A model generated the notes under the pieces. That model was not told the origin of the DNA. It worked only from the letters and a program-made list of their open reading frames with translations, and made no database searches. DNA of 64,000 nt from Acanthosepion lycidas (taxonomy: Eukaryota; Mollusca; Cephalopoda; Sepiida; Sepiidae): assembly GCA_963932145.1 (NCBI GenBank), contig OZ010587.1, positions 109,873,329-109,937,328 of the forward strand, given 5' to 3'. Made by a program: the position numbers and the translations under genes. Positions 22,201 through 37,400 of the stretch are shown in pieces (within the stretch, counting starts at the first letter, position 1; every line of letters starts with the position of its first letter).

Positions 22201-25200
22201 CATTCACCCTCAGATGATAAATTGGCATTGTCAAATGTTCAATCATGTAGCATTTGCAGAAATTTTTAAACTCACTAGAAGTAAATTCAGTTCCATTATC
22301 AGATACCACATTGTCAGGTACTCCATAGCATGCCAAAAGTTTGCATAAGAATTTGATTGTTATTGCAGTAGTAGGTCATTTACACCTCAATATCTTGGGC
22401 CATTTTGTGGAAACTGTTGATCACAATTAAAGTCTGAACCATTTAGTGGTCCAGCAAAGTCCATATGTAGTCTTGCTCATGGTGTTTGGCCATGCCTGAT
22501 AATTTATAGGTGGTGATTTTACTGCTGAACTACAACCATTACATTTTCTCCCTGTGTTTTGGATATCTTCAGCCAATACATGTAGCTTCTCATCAAGGAC
22601 CTCATTGTCACTATCCCTGGATGTCCAACATGGAATTGTTTTAAAATCCATTTTGCAGTGATAACAGAATTACAACTTTATTTGCACACAAAAGTACTCC
22701 ATCACAAATAAAAAATGCTGTATTATTGCTAACAGGATAATTTTTGTTTCTCTCCATTTCAACTTAACAACATTTATAGTTTTTTTTTTTGAATAAAAGT
22801 ATCCTTTTGAGAATGAATGTTGATATAGTCTATTGTGGGAATCCCTTTCTTAGAACTGAATATACTTAATAATGGACAATGATCACTTTACAGCATGAAT
22901 TTTCTTCCTAATATCATCCTGTGAAATTTCTTTACAGCAAAAATTATAGCAAGCACTTCCTATTCAATTTGACTGTAGCATTTTTCCGTATTTGTCAAAC
23001 TTTTTGAAGCGCGAAAGACTGCTTTCACTGTACCGTCTTCAAATTTATGGCCTATTACCGTTCCTATGCCAGATTCGCTTGCATCCAACGTTACTATTAT
23101 CTGTTGATACAGGTTGTAATGTGTCCGTGATAACTTTTAAGTTAGTAATTTTTTTTTTTTTTTTTTTTTTAATTCCTTTGAAAGCTTTTTAAAATTCCAC
23201 CGTCAATACCATTTTGTACCCTTTTTAAGTAAATTATTCAGGAGGTGCTCACAATTTGTACATATCTGGCATATAAATATAATAACTAGCTAATCCAAGA
23301 AATGATTGTAGGAGGATTACCAAATTTGTTGAGGTAGACATGTCTTTAATGGCTCTTGCTCAGGTGAGATCTGGTCTTTCTTTTTCATCAATTATTTGAT
23401 CTAAATATTTAATCTTGTTAAGAATGAATTAACATTTCTGTTCACCGATTTTGAAACCGTAATCATATAGTCTCTGAAATATTTCCTGAATCAATTTTAT
23501 ATGCCGCATTTTCATAGCACTCTTAATATGAATATCATCTATGTAAGTGACTGCATCGTCTAGTCCAGCCAACATCGCATCCATTATTTTCTGGAAAATA
23601 CCTGGGGCTACTTTTAAACCAAATGGTAATCTTCTAAACTTGTAGAATCCTTTGTGTATTAATAGTCAGAAACTTCTGGCATTCCTCATCCACTTTGATT
23701 TAAAAATATGCATCAGACAGGTCAATTTAAAAAAAAAAAATTACCACCATTTAAATTGGCAAATATATCCTCTGGAGTTGTTAGGGGATACGCATGTGAT
23801 AGGAAGCAGTCAGTCAATCTAGTTGAAAAATCTGCACATTAACGAATCTTATTTTTCTTTCTGATATAAACTACTGGCATGGCCCATACTGAGTAATCTA
23901 TTTTTTCAATAACTCAGCAAAAGGTATATTTCTTTTAGGCTTAAACACGGGTACCACATTTTCTTTTAATTTGAAAAATGCCTTTGACTTTGTACATTTT
24001 CCCAATTTCTCCGAGAAAATAGTCATGAATTTATTTTTTTTTGTTTACTCAATGTTTTTTTTTTTTTTTTAGCTGTATTCTTTTTCTCTGAAGAAAAATC
24101 AATTTTTCCACAGAATGAATTAAATCGGCCAATTCCATTGCTTAGTAAATTCAATTATTTATATGCAAACATCTTTTTTTTTTTTTTTTTTTTTTTTACC
24201 TGCAAGGGTGATGCCACACATGATTTTCCCAAGAAAAATTTCCTGACTGATATTCCTCTTGCAACTTTATCAGTTTTTCTCAAGTTAGACTTGCCAATTC
24301 TGTTCCAAGTTTGTTCATCAAAAATTCTAATATTGCTACCAGTGTCCAATTGAAATCTCACTAGTGTTATTCATTTGTATTGTCACAAATTTTCTATTTC
24401 AACTTTTCAGTTTTTAGCTGGTAGAATTACTTTCAGCAAGTTAATTTGTGTATTTCTTTTTGACTTACAGTAGCTTTGTTTGTGACCCGTTTTTCCACAC
24501 TTAAAACATTTTTTGTTTTTAAATGGACACTCCTTTTTGAAATGGAGCCTACCACAGACATAGCATAGGTTAAATTTGACAGTATTTTTATTGTGGATTT
24601 TTTTTCTTTTGGTACTATTATCTTTTTTTCTAACTAGTTGTAATTGTCTTGCTATTTTGCTTGATTTTCACTGTATCGTGCCTTACATTGACAATTTTTT
24701 GACACTCTTCCGCAATAGTCTATGTTAGCTTTGAATCATGTTTAAATTTGGTAAGTATTTGAGAGTATTTCTGCATTGTTGCTTGATGTTAGCGCTTTAA
24801 CGAAAATTAGACATTTAAATGTCTGGGGATAATCCACCCAGTTTAAATTTCTCACACTCACTGTTGACTTTACTTGCATATGTAACAAAATCTTCATTTT
24901 TGTCTTTAGTGAGGTTCATGCATTGCCAACATGTATAAAACATGGAATTCTCTTCAAAGATTGTGTCACTGTTTTGTTAAATGACACTTTTTCTAGAGTA
25001 TTCAGCAAAATGAAATTCAGATATTTTTCATGCTCAGCGAGGCACAATTTTCATAACAGAATTTGTACCTTCTTTTCATCCAACCATCCTTGACATTCTT
25101 CTCTTAAAATGGCCTTGTGTCTTCTGAAGTACGATGGGAATGTAATGTTTTCTTCTGGGATGTAATGAAATTCACTGCATTAGCAACCGAGTCCAGCAAA

Positions 25201-27299
25201 AATGAAATTGCTTTACCAGGAAGAAAAAGTTGTCCCCCCTCCCCTAATAGCCGTATATCATAGAGCCTTGAAGTTTATACACAAACTACAATGGTAAGTA
25301 ATAAGGATTTCATTACAATTGGTTCACATATTTTTTATAATTCAGTAAATGTTTATAAATTTAAAATATTGCAATTGTATTAGTTTTTAAATTGTTGTAA
25401 ATATAAAATTACTCTTGTAAATAAACAATCTAATAATAGTGTTTAATATTTTTGTTGTCAATTCTCAAGAACAAAGAAAAATGTATAAATTCATTTTCAT
25501 ATGTTTAGGTTTTATTACAATTCTAATCATCGCTTTTTAAAACAGTCAAGCTGTGTCAAGGGAAAAACCATGCTTTTGACATATCATTTGTTTGTTTTTT
25601 TGTGGACACTAAGGTTAAACACTGCTGAATGTCTATTGACATTTTCTTAAAAAAAAAAAATAAAAATAAAATAAAACTGAATTCATTTTATAAAGAATAA
25701 AATAAAAAGAATTTTTTGTGAATGCACCTGAGTGTGTATAAAATTTCAGTTTTCTTTCTTTAATGATCATTTACTTACTAATTTTTGAGATTAAGTTCTA
25801 TTTTGGAAGCTAAATTAAAAATTTCACATTTTCATAAGAAATTAAACTGGATACATTTTTGTGAATGCATGTTAATTTGTAAAAAGTTATTTCATTATTT
25901 TTTAAACAGTTACAGAAGATAATTTAATTGCATAACATTTTAAAGTGGGTTCATTTTTATTTTTTTTCCCCTCCTTTTAAATAGGTACCACCATTGACTG
26001 GCTAAAAAATTAGCATGCCATAATGAAAAAGTGCCCCAAACTTAAAGTTATGGTTAATATTTAAATCATTAATAAGATCTTTTTACTGGGAAATTGAAAA
26101 GGGGATCAGAAAACTCACATTTAAACATCAGAATAAGAAATTCATCAATTCAGTAAAATAAGTGTTAATGTTTGCATGTTAAAATATTATAAAATATTAA
26201 CCATCATTTCAGAATTTTAGTTTTACAAACAAAAATCCATTCATATTTCAGAGCATTTAACAAAATTTACTTGAAGTTGAACATAGACTTATTTATGTAG
26301 CTTCAAAATTATCACTTTATAAAACATATCCATAAGAATCAGATCTCTGAAAATTTTCCTTTTAAAAATCTAAACTGGAAGAGAATGAAAAGTGAAATTA
26401 CAGAAGACCAGACTGAAAGGCATAAAAATAAAGGCAATTACCCATTTCCATGATTTTGCCAACCCATTTTCGAAGTTCACTGTTCAGAATTGATTTGTCA
26501 CGCATCATCATAGATTCAAAAGCATCTTTCATTGCAATTCTATGTAAGGGCATGTCAATTGATTTGCTAGCTGTGATGAGTTTAACAGCTTTTTCATTGC
26601 CAACAACATTGTAGAATTCTGGAATATCTGGAAAGAAAAAAAACAAAAAAAAAAAAAACAACAAAAATAAACAAAAAAACAAAACAGCTTGTCAGTAGGG
26701 ATGACAAAGCCTTATGCAGTAGACAATAGCATATTCCTTCTCACCTGTAATTGTAGCAAGTGTGCAGCAGAGCGACCATCTCACCCAAGATTTTAGTAGT
26801 GCATATAATGTTTCGTGTGTGGAGTGGACAAAGTAGTTACCCTATATACTCGTGGATAGGTCGCCCCACCAGATAAGTCACACCCTCATCACTTAACTTA
26901 AAATATTTTTGCCCTTCCTTGCTTTTAAAGGAGTGCCCTTTGCCATGCTACATGCCTTACTTCTTGCCTATCTCACACTGCGAATTTTTTCTAAGCTCTA
27001 TACTAAACATTAAATCTGTTACAAAAAAAGAACTAAACAAAATGAACACAAAGCGATCAGCTTTAAAAAAGGACTTGTAACTGGAAAAACCGAATGAAAG
27101 AAGAATGTTAACAACAAATACTTTTTCACACCCAACCCAGTTCTGCGGAATCAGAATCAACGTTGAGTTTAAGCAAGTGAATGAGCCAATTGGAGTAAAG
27201 TGCCATGCAGATATAAATTTTTCCCACTTGTGATGAATGCAGCTATAGGCACTCACTCTGGCCAGTAGAAAATGGCTGCAAAACTGCCATAGAAGCATG

Positions 27300-27333
<34 letters not shown>

Positions 27334-28363
27334 GATTATTTCCACTATCAATGGGAGTTGGGAAATGCAAAGTCGGTCTTGGCCTTCCCGCTAACTTGGA
27401 GCATGTGCATCTAAATTTTGGTGCAAATCCGTTGAAAATTGTGGCTGTGCATTCATTTTACACACACACATCCTGTCTTTTATAGATAGGTCGCACTATA
27501 ACCTGGGTAGTTACACAGCCCTTTTTAAACATAAGAATTATCAGATATCTACCTTTATTTCAAAACTTACAATTATCAATACACTTTTGTATATTGATTT
27601 CCATGTTCTTCTGCATAATTTAGTACTTTTAATTTAAAACCTGCTTCATAACTATTTCTTTTACTCGTGATTAGTGTTTGAAACAATTAAAATTACAAAC
27701 TATAAATTTGGTACTATTTACATTATTCAGACTATTGTCTTCATCTTTGTTGCCATATTTATCACAAGGTTTCAGCCATTGTATGCTCTGGCCTTCTTCA
27801 GGTGGTTGGAATGTCGAACTGGACCTTTTATTTTGCTTATGTCTGGCACAGTGGATAAAGGCGTTAGTTAGATCCAGTGACAGGACCCAATGAGTGTGAG
27901 TTCAATACCTGGTTAAAGCAGTGGAGAACTTGGAGAGGGGAATTAACAGGAGATAACTGATAACTGATATCCATTAGACATAGCACGTGGAACTAGAACA
28001 TTTTCCCCCAACAAATGAAATAAAGGGTTCAGTTCGACATTCCAACCACCTGAAGAAGGTTGGAGCATACAATGACCAAAATGTTGTGATAAATATGGCA
28101 ACAAAGATGAGGACAATAGTCCGAATAATGTAAATAGTGTACATAATACTTCATCTCAGAAATATAGACAGATATAAATTTGGCTACCAACTGTATTGCA
28201 GCACAATGCAAAATAGTGCAAACGTTTTGGGTACTAGTTGCTTTGTTATTTGTAAATAACACTTAAGAATGCCTTTTAATGTTATATGAAACAAGCATTA
28301 AAGAAAATGATCTCATAAAGAATACATTTCATTTCTTTAAATCATATTTTCCAACATATTTTT

Positions 28364-28422
<59 letters not shown>

Positions 28423-31400
28423 AGAATGAATCGTGGGACTATTTTTTTTCTTTGTCAATAAACATCTACATTTGCTTCCTTAACTTATATATGCATGTTC
28501 AGGGTTTCTATATCAGTCTAGTGTGTGGTACCTGACTAAACAGTGACTGATGGATCAATGAATATTTTATAACATTTAATGTGATGGATATGTGAATCTA
28601 GCAGCATGAGGTAAGTTTAAAGCAGTGAGTCAGTAGATAAATTGTTTCTATACGGTGAAAAAACCACAGCTTTAGTGTTTGGATACCGTTTTCAATTTCT
28701 CAGAAATCTTGATCACAAGGTAGTGTTGTTTTACATTTACGTTGAGTGCATAATATTTTGTGAAGTTTTTGGTAAAAAAAAGTGCAACCAATCCACGAGT
28801 ATATACGGTATACTAAATAAATGAATGTGAGTATAGGGATACAGAAAAATGAGAAAACTATAACAGTAACTAAAGGAAATGATTAATGAGAACACAAATG
28901 TTTGATTTTTGTTTGGGTTTTGTCTTTGTGGGTAATTTAATGCCAAATATATTTTGGATTGTAATTTTTTTTTTGTGAGTGAATATTGCATTAACAATAT
29001 TTTTTGAGAATATTGATTTTTCCAGATACAAGTCCTACTATTTAACACATAGCTGGGGTGAGAAGATGGATTCATAGCTTTCCCCAAGGGTATTTACACA
29101 TAAGTGAATGTCACGAACAAGAGTGGAATTTGAACTCAGCTTTCTGATTTGTCCTTCTGAGCCACTATCCATTACATCGCCTGCACATCCTCTTAAAATG
29201 TATAAAAAATTATTGATTAAGGTTTTAAGATTGGAATTGGCGAGAGTCAGAAGCCATATTCTTAATTTAGAAGGGTGTATATGCAACAGAATTTTTGAAT
29301 GACCAAGTGAGCCCAAATTATCTAAATATTTTCTAACTCACCCAAAATACATGTATTTCTCATTGCTCAACCTTACTTTGAAAAATAAAGAAATATATTT
29401 ATGGGTTCATCTAGTGGGGCCCTCAGTTAGCCAGCCTCAAGGCATGTTGAAAAAAAAAAAAAAAAAAAAAAAAAACGCCGATGCGACAGTTCCAGTGCCT
29501 GAAGACATTTCAGATCTGCAGTCACTGGTATAGAGCAGCCCAAGTCAGTAAGGTCTGTTTTGTCCCCTAGAAATACAAAGCTATCTCTAGCTATAGAGAA
29601 GAATGAAGTTGAATTACAAAAAAGTAGGTGGAAAGCTTCATAGGTTGATGAAGGAAAGAAGCATTAAGTTCAATTCTTCTTAATAATAACTGCACTTTTT
29701 CTTTCCAGGTAAATTGACATTTGACTGTTCAAAGAAGACTGTTCATCCTGTTGGCCAAAAAGGTCATCAACAGCAGATATGACATCATCATTATCATCAC
29801 TGTGATACTGGTTCCCAGCCAAGTGTCTTTTTCATTTTGTGGAAAAGATGATAGTTAAATCAGGAGAATAGGGAGGGCGATCAACCTGTTCAAAGCCACA
29901 ATCACACACAGCAGCCATTGAAACCAGGGACTTGTGAACTGGAGTATTGAGCTGATGAAACAAATCCACTTTTGTCAGTTTTCCTGGACGTTTGTTCTTG
30001 GTAAGCTTTTCTAACTGCTTCAGCAAAGTTGGCAAAGTACTCTCCATTAATGATATGGCCCTTTTGAATAGGACCAATAAACACAATGCTTTTTGCATTT
30101 GAAAAAACTGGGATCATCACCTTCCTTTCAGATGAAATGACCTTGGCATTCTTCGGTGCAAGTGAAGATGGATGTCTCTCTTGCATGGATTGTCTATCTC
30201 AAAGTGATGAATGCAACACTTATCCTGGGTTAGGAAATGTTTGAGTAGAAACTTTTGTCATGCAAAGTCTATTGTGCAGAATATTATCAACTCTCTCATT
30301 GGATATGCTGATAGCTTTGGTTATTTGATTTATAGTCAATTGCCTGTCAGCCATCACCATGTGGTGAACACAATCAATATTTTCCTTGATGGTGGCAGTG
30401 GCAGGACATTCATGTTCAAAACTCCTTTCCCTTCCTAAATTCAGCTGCCCACTTTTGCACTACTGATAAAATTGGGATATCATCCCCTAATATAGTAACC
30501 ATGTCAGTATGAATGTCATTAGGGGTTAAACCCTTTTTCTGCAGGCACTTGATAATACCACAATGCCAGATTTTGTTCATTTTCAAGAGAAGTTGCTACT
30601 TTTGAAGTCTTCTATGAACAGTCAGATGTCAGTTTACCTGCAAAAGAAAAAATGAAATTGCTCTCTATTGTTCGAGAGAAACCATTTCTACCTTCCATCA
30701 GAATAGCTGATGCTAACCTCTAGAAGAGTTGACTCATTGCAACCTTATCATTTTCCGTTGACATGAAGCAGAAAGATTATATTGAATAAATTGATAGGTC
30801 TGCTGCCTGGAAAGTTGGTTTGCCATATCCTGTTAAGACAAATTTTTTTCACCAGAAACTATCTTACACATTTATAAGTCTACCATTCATACATGCCTTG
30901 AATATTGATGCCACATCTAGTCTTATGCTTTTGCTGTGTATTTAGAGAGTCTTGATAAAATACAAGCAAGAATCCGCAATGTTTTGGGTCCTGACATGTC
31001 ATATCACCTTTAGTCATTTTCCCACTGCCATAACATAGCTTCCCTGTGCCTTTTCTATAAATACTTTTATGGTAATTGTTCTGATGTGATTTCCTCTTTG
31101 GTACTTAGACTTTATGAGTTTAAGCACAGTACTAGATTGGCAGCAATATCTTATCATTTTACAGTTGAAATGGCGGGATGTAACCATGAGTTTTATACTA
31201 ACAGTTTCTTCTCTTGCACTTTTCAGGTCTCAAGACAGAAAGAAACAAACTCCGATGATAGCATACCAACCACTGATTGATATTGACCAGCATCAATCAA
31301 CCCAGACTAGAAGAAAGAAAACACTGAAGTTGATTGTTGGGACAAAAGTAATATGGGCTGTCTGATATCTACAAAGGTGTAAAATAAAGGCTTCAAAGAT

Positions 31401-34400
31401 AATACAACAAGCAGGAACAGCCAAAGACAAGACAGGACTGAGCAGGGCAGAAATAAGAGGAGTCAGAAAAAAAATATATAAATTGTTTTCTTATTCCTTT
31501 TTTGTCACTGCTCTGTTATATGTGGATGAGGTTCTTGCTTTTTTTTTTCTCTTGCTAATTTCTTTAGAAATTGCTTGTTCATTTATTATAGGATAGCTGA
31601 AGGAAAGGAGAAAATAAATAGCTGAAAAACAAGATAGTATTTTAGAACCCCCTCAAAGACTGATACAAGAGGATATAGAGAGAAGCAAGTCAGGCATAGG
31701 AATGAAAGTTCATTAGGAAAATTAGGGAAACTGGGTGAAAAAGGGTAAGTGAAGGCTAGTGATAGAAACGAAAAATTGAAAATTTGCTGTGGTTGAGTAA
31801 AGAGTGGGCACATGAAGAGCAGTAGGAAAATTTGGAAAAAAAGAGACCATGAATAGAGAGCATTGGTCACTGTGGGAGAGAAAATACATTCCAACCCCAG
31901 TCCGGAATGGTTCAGTATGCTTTGTCATAAGAACAGGTTATAATAATAGAGTGGGTTTAAACAGAGCTTTTTAAAAAGAGGCCAAAAAGCAAAGATACAA
32001 ACACGATTTTACAATGGGCAACAAAGAGTTTGCTACTGGGTAAAAGGCATATTTAAAAATAAAGTATGCTGATAAATCAGTACTCAGCTATGTCTTATTA
32101 CATCAGATTTTTTAGATATATGAATAAGATATTTATGTTCGAAGTAAATATATTAATAGTATATTAGTATCCACTTAACTTTTGGAATACCATGCATCAG
32201 TTTAAGTACAACTAGCATAAATAAGAAAATAGCTTCAGAGACCTGAAAAACTAAGAAATGGGATGCCAGATGTTTCATCTATTTTGATTTGTCTCCAATC
32301 CAATGGATCTGGGCAATGCAAATGGTGTGCATGGCAAGAGGTTCTACCAGGATATATTTGATATGGAATTGAGGTATCATAGTTGGTTCAACCTAAACAT
32401 GATCAATAGAAGACCAACTCAATGCACCAAAACATGAAAGCAAGTGTCTCAATCATTTTCTGAATATCTCAGAAACAGTGTGGATTTTATATTTGCTTAT
32501 TTCCCCCACCATCTTCTATATTTCCCTTGAACATACGTGGGACTATATACTTATTGATAGATGTAGCTTGAACATAAAATATCCTATGTGTATAGCATGA
32601 AATCCTGGCAGGACAATTCAGATTTGGCATAATCTAGTCTAATACAGCATCATTTTGTTTTGGTAGCAGGCAAAATGATTTCTCCAATTTTCATAAAAAC
32701 ATAAATAAAAGGCATCAAAATAAAGTCAGAATTGCCTGCAAAACTGTTGCAAGTAATTAACGGCCGCAAATTACTTCTCAATCAAGTCTAGCAACTGAAG
32801 GAATATTTTCCTTGCCAAGAAACAAGACACCCTGTTAATACTAATGTAAACCTTGTATAGAATAACTAACAAAAACATTACTTTGTTTCCATGTTAAGAG
32901 CAAAGTAGGTTTAGAGTTGGATCTAGTTAAATGATGAAGGAATAAACCTTTCCGAAGTATTTGATTATTCTTTGTCTAACATGATTCACAAGATTTAACT
33001 AATGTGAATTGATAAGTTTCTGCAGTTAGCTGAAGTTAGGTAACATTTTTTTTCAATTTTCATTACTCCTGCTTGTGAACTTAAGTGGTCAATAAGTGGA
33101 TATCACAAACTATGAAGCCGTATCCAAAAATAATACCAAAACTGTTTAACCTCTGGCAAGATTAATATAGAAAATAAATTCTCATTTTGGATCAAATTAG
33201 TCTCCGTCTTCCTAAGAGATGATGAAAATGTACATTCCAGCATGGCATGTATGTTTTCTTTAGGTCTGAAAATAAAGGTCAGTTTTTAATTTAATTTTTT
33301 GGACCTTACATCATTCCTTTTATTTTAGCTACAACTTCAAAAGTATACGAAAACTTCTGAGATAAGGAATCAATATATATTGGAACCTTTTTCTTCATCT
33401 TACCAAACAGATGAATGCCTAATATTCTAAGAAAAGCTATAGTTTGCAGTTGCTATTTTTGTTTGAACTCATTTCACTTTCACTTACTAAAACTATTCAC
33501 ATTACTGTACTTTACAATTACTAAACAATTCACATCACTGTACTGTATAATTCCCATTACTTGTTTGACAAGGTGTAGCATAGAATATTACTAAACAAAC
33601 ACTCTCTAGTTGTGGATTTACTAGACAAGCCATCTCAATTTTCCTGTACTGCTTCAGCAAGTACCTAACTCTTCCTGTTATCCTATGCCGTTACAAGAGC
33701 CAGAGCAGGCTGAAAATGGTGTACTACTGCCATATATGAAGACATGCTGCTCTGTCTTCACTTTCTAGTCTCAATAGAGCTCAAAAGCATCTCCACATCC
33801 TTAGGGGTGAAATTATTTCCCATCCTGCAACCCCTTTCCCCACAGACAAAACATTGCAAGACTCTCACTGCTTTATCATCATTTCCATGGAAAGTGTTCA
33901 GACTAACCACATTGCTTAGTTCTAACCTTCACGGCTAAGACCCACCATGCCACGCACCTTGTAGCAAACCCTTTCATATTCCATTAGTGACATGTATGTT
34001 CCACTTGAGCAGCTTCTTCCCACAAACTGCTGCTTTGTGGAACTAACTCCCAAGAGGTTACTTCATTTGATCACTACAATCATAGCCTGTTCAAATCTAG
34101 GGCTAACTGTTATCTTCCCCACATACCACTATAAATTGTACCTTTTACTCTGTAACCCTCTACCTTGAGTGGTTTTTGAGCCTTGTACATCATTGTAAAA
34201 AAAAAGTCCTTGTATATTCAATCTACAGAATTGTCTATTATGCAAATATAAATGCACAGAAACAGTGGGTGGTGGTGGGAGGTGATTTTTAGCAGAAATT
34301 TATCACTTCACATATAGATAATAAATATATTATTTCATGACTAGAAGTTTGAAATTTGAGGATATCTTACTGATACCATATTTTATGAAATTCATTACTA

Positions 34401-37400
34401 CATAAAAGAAAAAAAGAAAAAAAAAATAGCCACATGAAATAATTTCCCCATTACAGAATAATTCAATAAGCAACTTTGTCAGCATTAAATAAGTATTCCA
34501 GAGCTGATCATACAGATATGTGTAAATGTACTGTTCATTATGGCCAACTGACTGCAGTCAGAAAGGAAGAAAACTGTGTTTACTTGGGGTATATAACCTT
34601 CTTAGTTCCTATCAGTTGCTGCTGGCACCTCCTGCACAAAACAGACAGACTTGGCTCCTGCCAAAAATAGAGGCTATCACTGAGTACTAAAAAGCAACAG
34701 GTTTAAAAATAATCTCCCATGCAGTTTTGATGCATCCAGTTTTAATGGTGATATTAACATAGGCTAGACGTGTTTAGATTAGAAAAACGGAGCCTATTTG
34801 TAATTAATACAAATTTAGATTCTGTTCCTCTAGGTGAAAACAGCTAGCACTTAAAAATGGTGATGCTATTGAAGACTTCATAGAATATTCCGACTTATAA
34901 AGTAGATAGAAAGTATATTGTTCCTGATACGTGTGATCGACATTTTTGGCACAGATTTAAATGTTTCCATATATAAAATATAAATATTTAATAGAAATAT
35001 ACTAACATGTAAGAACATTTTATAGGCAGTTTAGAGAAGAATTTTTTTTTTTACTGTAACAAGTTTACATTACCTTGTAAATATTTGGCAACGTCTTGAA
35101 TGACACGGAATCCACACAATCCTTGGAAAGGAGTCAGAGCAATTGCCAATTCTGGCTTGTGGTTGGCATCTTTATACAAGTTTGGGTTGTCCTTGTGCAA
35201 AAATTCAGCATGAATCTAAAACAAAATGAAAGTTTTGAATTTTTTTAAGGGAATAAGATTTTAAAAAAAAAAAAAAAAAAAAAGAAAAGAAAATACATGA
35301 GTGGTCACATAAATATTTTTGCCAATAAACTCTTACACTTATTAAAAATATATTTTAGTCTAAACAAAGTGTAATTTGCATACAAGCTCAAAGTTTATTA
35401 AGCAAGATTTTAGAATGGTGAATTTAGTACAAATTAAAATAACATTTTACTTTGCAGCTTTTAACATTTCCAACTCATCAGTAATTAGATCTTCAAGAAA
35501 TATTTGAGCATAAGGGAACCAATTTTTCATCTCAAACTTTTCTTAATTCTGTTTACACATTTGGTAAATTATGTCTTTATTGTATATCAATGGGAAAATT
35601 GCAATAAGTTATACTATAATTATTATTAAAACAGGAAAAATGAAATCAAAGTTTTAGTACATGTAATGAAATAATAATCTTGAACAAATATTCAGAGTGT
35701 GCATCTGAAAGGTTTGTTTTGCTTTAAAGAAAAAAAAAAAGATTTAATTGATCTATAATTAGTGATTTACAATTGTGAAGTAAAGAGTACACCCCTGGTA
35801 AAGTTATGAATTTGTCCAATACTATAAAGATTTCTATGCTATGAGGTCATGAGTAGTCATATTGGATTCAGTCATCATACTAACTATATAGGCATTACAG
35901 CAATAGCCTAAGCATTACTTATAGAGAATACGTTAATGAATTACCAAGTACAATAACCTTACAATAGGAAGTTATAATAGTTGGCAATGAGAATACTCAA
36001 ACACAAGCACAGGATAAAATTGCAACATTATGACTGAAATTATAATAGTTGGTGATGAGGATCTCTAAATCAAGCACAACATTATAACTGAAGTTATGAT
36101 AGTTGGCAATGAGGAATGCAAATATTATTAGCATGGGATAAAAATAACTGGAGTTATAATAGTAGGCAACCAGATTTTCAAAACTCATGTGTGTTCAACA
36201 GGAGTTACAAGAATTTCAACCATGTTGGTTTGAAAAAAAAAAAAAAATTTTTTTCTTGCAGATATGGAGAAAATTTTGGCTTCCATTGTAGAAATTCAAC
36301 AACAGAAGTAACAACAAAATACCCAACAGTTGCAAAAACAAGAATAGTTGTTGGAAGTGGCTTTGAAGAAAAATGCTTCAATATCTCTTATGCCAGACAT
36401 GGTGCAAAACACCATATCAGAATTTGTATACAACCCTGATAACAGACTGACTTTTGCTGTGTATTTTTGTAGACATGAAGAAATATTTAGTCAGGAATGC
36501 TGTGGCTGGGAAAAAGAAAAAAAAACAGGTTGTTTTTAAGAAAAATAGCTCCAATAGAGTATGAAAAGTACTGCAATTATATTTTACTAAGAAAACCAGG
36601 TAAAATAGGGTTTGAAAACAGAGTACACAGTCTGATGAAAATTTTAGTGACAAGTGCTCTCTGTTCATTGGAAGTGCATGAAGATTTTGTCACTTATGTG
36701 AGTACCATCAACAGAGAATGTGAACAATTTAAACTAAAGGAAATGTGTCCAGATATGTTCAAGGGATTAATTTTCATGCAAAGTCTAACAGCAGACAAAG
36801 ATGCTGAAGTACAAATGAAAATTTTAGCAAAGATTGAACATAATAATGTAACACTTCAGGAAACAGTGGACGATTGCCAAACAATGCTAAGTCTGAAGAA
36901 TGATATTGGTAAAAGCTAAGTAAAAAATGTACAAAAAAGGAATATAAAACCTTGTTTCAGATGTGGAAAATTACACCTTAGGAAAGACAGTCCATGGAAA
37001 AATGCAGAGTACTATAACTGTGGTAAAAAGGGATATATATCAAACCACACTGCAGAACCAAACCAAGGAAAAATTTTTGCAGGAAGAAATTAATACACAA
37101 TATCGCAACAGAAAAAAATAGGTATATGAAACAAAAGAAAATTTGTTAACATGCAAATGTGGGAGTAAAAATGTTACTAGATACTAAGAGTGACATTTCA
37201 ATAGTAAATGAAACCATGTGGAAAGAAATTGGAAAACCTTTATTAAAAAGGACTTTATTAAAAAGTCACAACTTCAGTTTCTGGTAAGAAATTCATTTAT
37301 TTTTTTAACACGTGATGTTTAATTTTCGAAATAAGCAGGTGCAAACAAGCTTATGTTCTAAGAAATGCGACATATCTATTTGATACAGACTGGATAGAAC

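Larger units (their letters stand above)
26846..28812. mobile_element. DNA-transposon remnant with terminal inverted repeats, SINE-like insert nested
   Basis: The left end reads tatatactcgtggat (from about 26853) and the right end is its reverse complement atccacgagtatata (about 28791-28805). This end type is common in non-autonomous DNA transposons, but I cannot name the superfamily. The interior is AT-rich, has a long A tract (27299-27330) and contains the nested element at 27718-28165 and a TA microsatellite (28366-28419). No transposase was recognised. Confidence 0.5.

Noticed and set aside
28040..28080. Right-tail hairpin of the second SINE-like copy as a hammerhead core
   Set aside because: GAAA is mutated to AAAA and the stem is reduced to about 3 bp; kept only as family context.
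31586..31894. 102-codon minus-strand hydrophobic frame
   Set aside because: Pyrimidine-rich low-complexity translation with no recognisable motif or splice sites.
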